Under the pieces are notes generated by a model, which was not told where the DNA came from, ran no database searches, and saw only the letters and a list, made by a program, of their open reading frames with translations. From Ischnura elegans (lineage: Eukaryota > Arthropoda > Insecta > Odonata > Coenagrionidae), in assembly GCF_921293095.1 (NCBI RefSeq), contig NC_060246.1:133486198-133550197 (forward strand): a DNA stretch of 64,000 bases. The letters run 5' to 3'. Made by a program: the position numbers and the translations under genes. Of the stretch, positions 36,201-45,200 are shown one piece after another. Within the stretch, counting starts at the first letter, position 1, and the number at the start of each line of letters is the position of its first letter.

Positions 36201-39200
36201 AGGAGCTGATAGTTTGTCACAGCATCCAGTAGCAGAGCCATCATTAAACAATGTCATTCCAGAGAGAGAAGTACCTTAGAGCCAAGACTCAATAATCAGT
36301 GAGCCTGTCCTCATGGTTTTTCAAGAAGAATTCAATTTAGAAATCTTAAGAAAATGGCAAGAAGAAGATAAAGCATGTACGGCCATGATATTATGTATCA
36401 GTAGTCGGGAATCTCATAGCTACCCAGTTCCAAAAGAATTTCAGATGTGCTACAAAAACTTCCGATTGGAGAAGGGTCTCTTGATGTATTTGTCGCATAT
36501 TTCTAACATGCCTTCTTTGGTAGTGGTTCCAAGGTCGCATTCTATGGTTATCCTGGAGAAGTTTCATGACAACTCTGAAGCTGGTCATCCAGGGGTTGAG
36601 GAGACATTCCAGTCCATACGCAGAAGATTTTTCTTGATTAATATGCGCAAGGAAATTACCACCTATGTTCAGGTATGCTACATCAATGCTTGCACCAAGG
36701 CGAGCAACAAGAAGGCAGATACAAGCCAACAGGCGAGCAACAAGAAGGCAGATACATAATACCAACTTTACATCGCTTTTCTAGTAATATTTATGATTTT
36801 GAACACGTTAGGTAATATAACATGCTAAGCATGGATCATTTAACAGGCATATACTTCCAAATAAAAAAGTGAGCATCCATGGACAACCTGACTTAAGCAG
36901 CCGAGTCAAACTTCTTAAACAAATGACCGTCATAATTTTAAGTGCATATACATTCCTAGGAAATGAAGTACATAACACAAGACATCTTGTTGGTTAAAGA
37001 GAGTCGACAACAAAGTCTGCTCATTCTTCATGGCCATCATCACCCGGATCGGAATAATAAAATTTTAATAATATGAATGACATATGGTTAAATGTTTTAG
37101 CACGGAGTTTGTTCAGCAGTTTGTAAGGAAACCATGGTAATAATTTCTTAAATGGGGTGAGTATGCTTGAAAGCATTAGACTGATAAATGTTCTTGAAAA
37201 AAAAGCTTCATTTTTACAGTTTGCGAGCCTAATTCTCCAATATTTTACAAGGATACAACACAATGATAAACCAAAATGCTGCTGGAAAAATAATTTACAA
37301 GCATAGTCATCACAGTTCAATTGATGATGATTGGATTGGACAGTGATTTTGTCATTTTTGAGTGATCAGTCCAGCGATCACTTGAAAATGACAAAAATAA
37401 TGATCGTGTGATTCAGGCTTAAGGAAGGCAATCATTAATGAAGTACGCTGCTGTCAAAACTTATTGAAAAGCTTCATTGAAATAATAACTCAATAGCCAG
37501 CCTATTTACCCAGGACTAGAATGAAAGATTAAAAAAAGCATTAAAGGACTTACGATTCCATCACGCTCAATGGTCGCACGGATTTGCTCAGACCCAGGAG
37601 TTACGTTGAAGGCAATCTTGGACTTGAGCCCGTGCTTCAAGGCTTGCTTCACGATGCTAGCACAGCGACCCATGTCCTCATAGCTGGAATTAGTGCAGCT
37701 GCCAATGAGCCCTAAAACAGATTGAAATAGTAATGAGGGATTTACCAGGACATGACAGAGCAAACCTCCAGTTAAGTGCAGAAAGAAACATAACCTATTC
37801 AAGAGGTCATCAATTGGTGCCATATTGATAGACTGAAAATCAAAAAGGGAAGAGTTTTGGTTCATGACAGCTCAAAATTCTGGCAAGTTAACAATGAAAA
37901 TATAACTACATTTGTAATACAAGAAGCAGAAAACAAATCATAACATCAATTTACCCATTAAAAAACTGAAATGCATAACCCGAGGGCTGCACTGCATGAA
38001 TTTTATCTGGACACCATATTCTCTGGCATAAATAGATTTTATTAAGAGAAAAGAAAACAATTAATTAAACAACAGAATAATATATGAGATGATACTGTAA
38101 ATAATACATGCTGTAATCAGCAAAGTCCTATCATACTGCACTTACTTCGGTCATCAGACATGATTTTTATCATGTAATTTCTTAATTACAATTGAAAATA
38201 TGAAATCAAAGACAAAATATATCTAATGCAATGTTAAATTTTTGATAGTATTCGAACTCTCGTAGAATATTAAAATACAAGATATTTTGTGATTCCAATG
38301 GAAACCTTGAGTTCATCATTAATGAAAAGAGATGAATTATACCCACAGGTAGAGTAATACCTGCATAAGAAAATAAATATGCACAGGAAAATAATTTCAG
38401 TAAAATAAAGAACTCACTCAACAGTAAAATAAAGAACTAAAAAAAAATAAACGAAAAATATATTACTTTGAACTAGTTAGCAGGAAATACGAGTATAAGA
38501 AAATTAAGTTCATCCACAATGAAGTGTAACATATTCATTCAATGATCTATGCAACCCAAATTGTCGACATATAAAGCACATTCCAATACATTTTCCTGCA
38601 AAGTGATATTGCAGGTATTATGAAAAAGATCACCTATAATTATTAAATGGTTTTAAAAAGAAAAAAAGGACAAGGATGTACGTGTATACTTCTAAACCCC
38701 TGAAAGGAAACTGCTGCTCCTATTTCATTATATCATAGTACAAGCTGCATGGAACTTACCAACTTTGATGTCAAGAGGCCAGTCATTCTTTTTGGCTGTC
38801 TCACCCAGCTTGGAGATAGGATGAGCCAGGTCAGGAGTGAATGGTCCATTCACATGGGGCTCCAATTCACTCAAGTTTATCTCAATGACCTATAGGAAAG
38901 GAGACCAAGGTAAAACACAGCAATGCACATAGCCCAGTACAGAGCTGGGGAAGCAGTCAAGGCCAAATGCATATATATATAACGATATAAAATACTACTA
39001 AAAAACAGATTACCAGACAATGGCTTAATATTATTAATGGTCAAAGAAGTATAGCAGTATTGGCAAAAATGAGAGAGTACGACATTTTACAGAAACAGAA
39101 AATTCAGCTATTGATTACAAACATTGAATAATTAATTCATCCAATACAGTATTTTTAAATACCTCATCCAATTGGACAATTTTTTGAGCAAATTAGTTAT

Positions 39201-42200
39201 TACTATTCTGGTTAAGTTTATAAGAAAACACTCAGGACTCACTGCCAATAATACTCATTAAAAGTATTTTGATGATTGATGAGTAAGGGATTGAGTGAAA
39301 CTACACATTACTCCAAAAAAGATGTAATAGTATATGTAAATTTCCCTCATTCAAAATATACTAGCTTTCCCAGTCAATGTTAACAATAAATTTTAACGAT
39401 TGCTAGGATAATATTTGTGCTTAAAGTAAAAAGCACACTAAAACAGAAAATACAAAAGAAAAATGTTACATATTATCAAACAACTTATCAAGGATGGTGC
39501 TTTCCTCTTGAGAAATTTCAAGCTCTAGCCCCAGTACAATGTCTACAACAATAGGTCAAAGGACATTTCTTTTTATTGCCTCAATGAGAAATGAAGAGTA
39601 AGTCATAAAAACAAAAAATAAAGAAATAAAATCAAACATGCTAAATTGGGACATTCTATTTAGATAATTTCCCACAACTATTTTTGTATGATAAGTTATT
39701 TTACCCAATTATCAGGAGGGTAACCTTAAACTGTAGGGTGAGTTTTTATGGTAATGAAAATGAACAGGCAAAGTAAGAGTCAACTCATACAGAGTAAGAC
39801 TATGCTGAGTATGCTTGGCATGACCTCTAAAAAATTCAGTTTTAAACGGTTAAGTTATATGCATACACTCAAACAAAGACTAACCTTGTCATAAGGAGCA
39901 TCTGCGTCAGCATTGAGGAGAACTTTGGAGTATTTATCAGATTCCATAGCAATTTCTGATCTCCCAGTTGCATTCAAATAATCCTTCATTCTCTTATTGT
40001 AAGGGAAAATTGAGGTTGTAGCTCCAATCTCAGCACCCATATTGCAAATAGTGGCCATACCTGGGAGAAGCAAAAATATGAATTTGCAATGATAATGCTG
40101 ATCAAACATGTGCATGGAGAAAACAAATATGTATTACACATTAACAAACTAGGAGCTTAAAACATGTATGGTTGGTATCAATGGTGTTTAATCATCCTAA
40201 AGAGAAAGAAAACTATACTCCATTTCACTCGGCTCCATCCGCATCGCACGCACAGCTAGATCACTAAGTGTAAGTCAAAATTGTGAGTTAAGCCAAAACT
40301 GTAATGCAGTGTTGCATTCTGCAGGATAATCACCCTTTTGCATGGGTTTATCAACTTACAAACAAGCTCTCGGAACGCATCTTGTTTGTACGTCATTATT
40401 ACAAACCTCTGGTTTTTCGGACAACGAAACTTCATAACTACGAGTGTTTACTGTATCCTCTGAACGATTCAATTTATGTATGGACTCATTTTCACAATAT
40501 GCAAAGGATTTGCATATTTTTAGGAACATATTACATCATGTAAAGGAAGTATAAAGATGCCCTTTTCCAAATTACCTCACTTGACTTTAGTAATGACACT
40601 TATTTAAAATTAAATACTTGAAATACTGAAGTGTTCAGTTTGGTAGAGGGACAACCTTGCAAAAACTAGGTACATTAGCTTAAATGAAAAATTTTCAAGG
40701 AATTTCTCCACTTGCTTTCTTAGAGATAGACCACCTGGAGCCATAATAACAAACAGGAATACTCGACAGTAACAGAGGCGATACCACAAGAAGAAAGGAA
40801 ATTTTTTGCTTGCACGCAAATTTCTATTTCTCAAGGTTGAATTATGAACTACATTGGCTCTACTGCAGCAAATTAACAGTTTGATACTGATCCATAATAC
40901 TTTTCTCATTATTTATGAAATAAAATGAGGAAACAATATTCATGGGTATCCCCCACCCCCAGATCCATCTGAAACAAAAGAAATCATACAGATACATGCA
41001 TCACAAACAGCCACACAACTGACCTGTGCATGAAATGGAGTCAACTCCAGGGCCGAAGTACTCAACAATAGCACCAGTACCACCCTTGACAGTCAATATT
41101 CCAGCTACTTTAAGAATAATGTCCTTGGGAGAGGACCAGCCCTTCAGCTCTCCAGTCAACTTGACTCCAATGACCTATAAAAAAATTAAAGCATTCCATT
41201 GGTACTCACCAGTATTTTCACAGAGAGAATTGCGATAATAACAATGAAAGAAACTAATAACTCTTTGATGAGAGCTACTTACTTCATCTGAAACATATTA
41301 GAATATCAAACTTTTAAAAATTATTTATTAGGGATAACTATAATTGATTCATCCATAAAAACAAGGCTCTCAAGTATGTACCTCTTTTCCCAAGTTCTAC
41401 TTGTCTAACCTCGATTTTTTTTAACTGCAATATTAATCTATATATATAAAAGAAAGTCGAAAATCGTGTTAGTTAGAACACTTATAACTCGAGAACGGCT
41501 GCACCGATTTCAATGAGATTTGGTTCTTTGGATTCGTCTCAGGCGGGGTTAACATATAGGCTATTAAAAAAAGGATAATTTCACAAAAAAAATTCATCTC
41601 TTTCCTATGGACATGCTTTTAGGAGTTATAGTAACACAACAATTGATAAGTCGGTCAAAACTACAACTTAAATAATTTGTTTTGTTTTTCCCACTTTAAT
41701 AACTGAATTTAGTAACAATATAACATTTTAATTACTAAATATATTCCAAATATTAATTAAATTGAAATTACATTTAAAAAATTTAATTCGAGCTAATTGT
41801 AAGCCCAGCCGTGGCCAAGTTCGAGTTGACACTTCACTACCGTGTTTGTAAACAAATCTCCAAGCAATTGTTGACAAACGGTAATGTCCGTGTTCCTGTC
41901 GAGGAATCGAGTAGTTTTAACTCATTTCCTTGGAATGATTGCAAATTAGTTTCAGTGAGCTCATCAACAAAGAGTTCCAGAATATGATTGATCACCAAAA
42001 GAATCAAAGATGGTTGATATAGCGAGCAAGAACGAAGATGCGGATGACTAAAACGAGGTAAATTCAAATAGTTCGTACTCTGCATGAATTCGAATCTTTT
42101 AAATGTGTAACAAACGAAGACGAAATCACCAACTACCTATCTGAATATTTTAAGTCCTTGGACATACCTAGCTTACCAAGGCACGATTTACAGAAAAATG

Positions 42201-45200
42201 TAGTTTCTGTGTTCATGATCTTTCGAAGCCTAAACCAACCAAAGCTATCCAACAGAACGTGTTTGGTGATTAAAATAATTGGTAATGAATGTGATTCACG
42301 CAACTTCACTCAAAGGAAAATTCAAAGGTGAGGAAGTCCTTATTCCGTAGATTCCATTATCTCAACTCATATGCCCTTTTGAGATTAAACGTATTCAATT
42401 TCCAATTCGTGTTGCATTCGTGATAACGATTAAAAAATCGCATGGTCAGTCTTTCAGTTTTGTGTTGTTGGTGCTCATGTGCTAATGAAAACCCATGATT
42501 TTCTCATGGTCAATTTAACGTGCTATGTTCACGAGTCGATAAACCATCCTCTATATTTCTTCCTTCGCTTCAAGTGCGTAGCTAGGATAGGGGGTTTTGG
42601 GCGCAGCTAATACCACGGGTCTGTAGGGTATAGAAAACTCGCTAAGGCAAGCGGGAAGTGTGGGGGCACTTCCCCCAGAAATTTTTTAAGATAAATGGTT
42701 CAAAATAGTGGGTTTTGCATCTGTGTGAATAGTTAAATATGTTTTGTTTGTTAGTCATCCGTCCCCCTAATATTAATAACAAAATCTTTCATGAAAAAAT
42801 TCTCTAAGCTCTTGGGGGGGGGGGGGGTTTATCCCCCAAAACCTCCCCTCGCTGCATCACTGCTTTGCTTCGCTATATTTATTTCGCTTCATCCGCTTCA
42901 TCTTGCGCCTGATAACAAAACAAAAACTGTAGTTTATCAGAAGGTGCTTGACGCAAGAAATTAAACCCGAATGTGTAGAGCTCACCGTGGTGCGTTTACG
43001 CATGCAGTACGTTTACGCAGTGCATTTTTTTCAAACAGAGATACTAAAACTGGCGCGCCTTAAGTCATTTAATGCGAATGCTGCCTCATAGGGGCTCTTC
43101 TTGCACGATTTTGAGCATCAGTCAAGCGTCGGTCTGGGGTTGTGTCAACCTCCCCCCTGAATGGGCCAAGTGTATGCAACAGACTTGGGCCTAAAAATAT
43201 TTTTTTACATCTAATAACGCAAATAGCCAACAACTGAATGCGTATAATTTTTATTTCATGAACTGCTTTATTAAACCACAATGCCCAAAATTTCTTTAGC
43301 TAAAACGTAAGAAAATTTGCTGAAAAATATCCGCCTAGACGTGCTCCGATCCACCCTATATAGATTCAATGAAGAAAATGTCCTTCTGACAAGCAATTTT
43401 GGTACTCATTTACGTAGTTTTATTGAATTTGTATCCTTATTTCATTATAATAAATTAAACATGATTAAAAACGATACAGCCGCTCTTGATTTATAAATGG
43501 TGTAAGTAAACTTTAAGTTCATTGATTGTTAGGCGATACGAAGTGCGCCGGGTCAGCTAGTAATCATAATAAAAATATTAATAAATGATTACATATTAAA
43601 TATCAATGATTAGCTCACATTGGGACACTTCAATTCCCATGGGATGTCGGCCATTACATCAACAGCATCAGCACCACCTACGCCAATGCAGAGGCAACCA
43701 AGACCACCACCATTTGGCGTGTGAGAGTCGGTACCAATCATCAAAAGACCAGGGAAAGCATAATTTTCCAGAATGATCTAAAAGAAAAAAAAAAAAAAAC
43801 TTCGTAATAAATATTATATCCATTGGTGGGAGCATATCATGCTAATAAAAGAAAAAAATATATTTAAAATGTTATAAATCATCAAATTGAATGTAATACT
43901 TATTTACTTATTACATACTTATTTCCCCTATGAAATTCTAATCAATGAGAGGAAATTTTTAAATAATTAGCACACAAAATATGAATGAATTGAACGTATT
44001 TGAATGTGATTTATACTAATGCACATTTCATACGAAGATATCCAAATTTCCATCATGACATTTGCCCATGTACATACATCCTGATAGACTTATCACCTTA
44101 ATGCCAAATATACACTTATTATGCAAGAATTCCAACTTATACACATCTTTTGATGTATTTCCGGTGCAATATTTGTGTAATACAAATGTAATACACATTG
44201 TGTTGTCTGGGATATTTTAGGCCAGTTGCACGACAATATTGGAAATCAAATTTTACCTTGCCCAATGGATCAATATTTAATGAGTTGGTTAAGGCCATCA
44301 TTTCTTGAGCAAGGTAACTTACTTTGATAAAGGATATGAAGACCTTTGAGAGGAATAAAACTCGTAAAATACCTGATGAATGATTCCAGAGCCAGGTTTC
44401 CAGAAGCCAACCCCGTATTTAGCTCCAGCAGACTTGAGGAAGGAGTACACTTCCTTGTTAATGTCATTGGCTCTCGCCAAATCTTTTTCTCCACCAACCT
44501 AAAAGAGATAGAAAAATAAATGAGAAGAGATATAATACTTCACTGGCCCGGAACTAGGACAGGGCAGATGGGGTGTGGGGGGGAGATTGGGGGGGGGGGG
44601 GGGGAAGGAATTTTATAACCTTAGTGGCCTTTTTTGGCAACAAAATTCAAAAGTTTATCAAATAAGTTATTTAATTTTTTTAAACATTATAACACCACAA
44701 TCAATATTGTTTGATTTTATTTGCTTTTGATGCATATTTTATAATTTAAACTACAACATTTCAATGAATAGCTTATTTGTGGGTCGACTAATAAATTTAT
44801 ATTATTATTACTTAGAGTATTAAATTTTAGTGTTGGGGGAGGGGAATTAAGGTGGTATCAATTCATTCAAAGTTCCATCTGATTTAGGACCATAAAGTTT
44901 CAATCATTTCAAACTGAAAAACGCCACCAATTCTGACACCAATAGCATCAAATGCAAAAGCCAGAGATATCAGTGAGGAACAAAAATTGCTCATAGCATA
45001 AAGGAACGAAGTGGAAATTATGAGAAACACATTGAAGGAGGCATAACAACCATCAAATTAACATCTATAATAAAAAATAAGCCATCTACTCACTTGAGCT
45101 TCGATGAGATGGTCACAGTGAATGGTAGAAGGCACAGCTACTCGTGGAAGTCCTGAAGAAATGAACTGTAACATGGCCATTTGGGCTGTGGCATCCTGCA

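Larger units (their letters stand above)
32796..36760 (+). mobile_element. Ty3/gypsy retrotransposon, truncated in integrase, 3' LTR absent
   Basis: A 5' LTR (about 32796-33069) is followed by TTGGCGACTGTGACAGG, a plausible tRNA primer-binding site. Then come gag, protease, reverse transcriptase, RNase H and the zinc-binding start of integrase, all plus strand. Homology stops near 36760 and no 3' LTR is found. A solo LTR of the same family, in opposite orientation, is at 52462-52744. It lies next to the copia element in aconitase intron 9. Confidence 0.88.
41437..43560 (+). mobile_element. Helitron
   Basis: Begins TCTATATATATAAAAG directly after an A. Near the 5' end it has the block GAGAACGGCTGCACCGATTT, common in arthropod Helitrons. 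It ends GTGCGCCGGGTCAGCTAG directly before a T, so the A/T target and CTAG 3' end fit the class. No terminal inverted repeats or target duplication are expected or seen. The interior holds a broken helicase (42086-42560) and another small element (42573-42861). It occupies most of aconitase intron 5. Confidence 0.85.
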
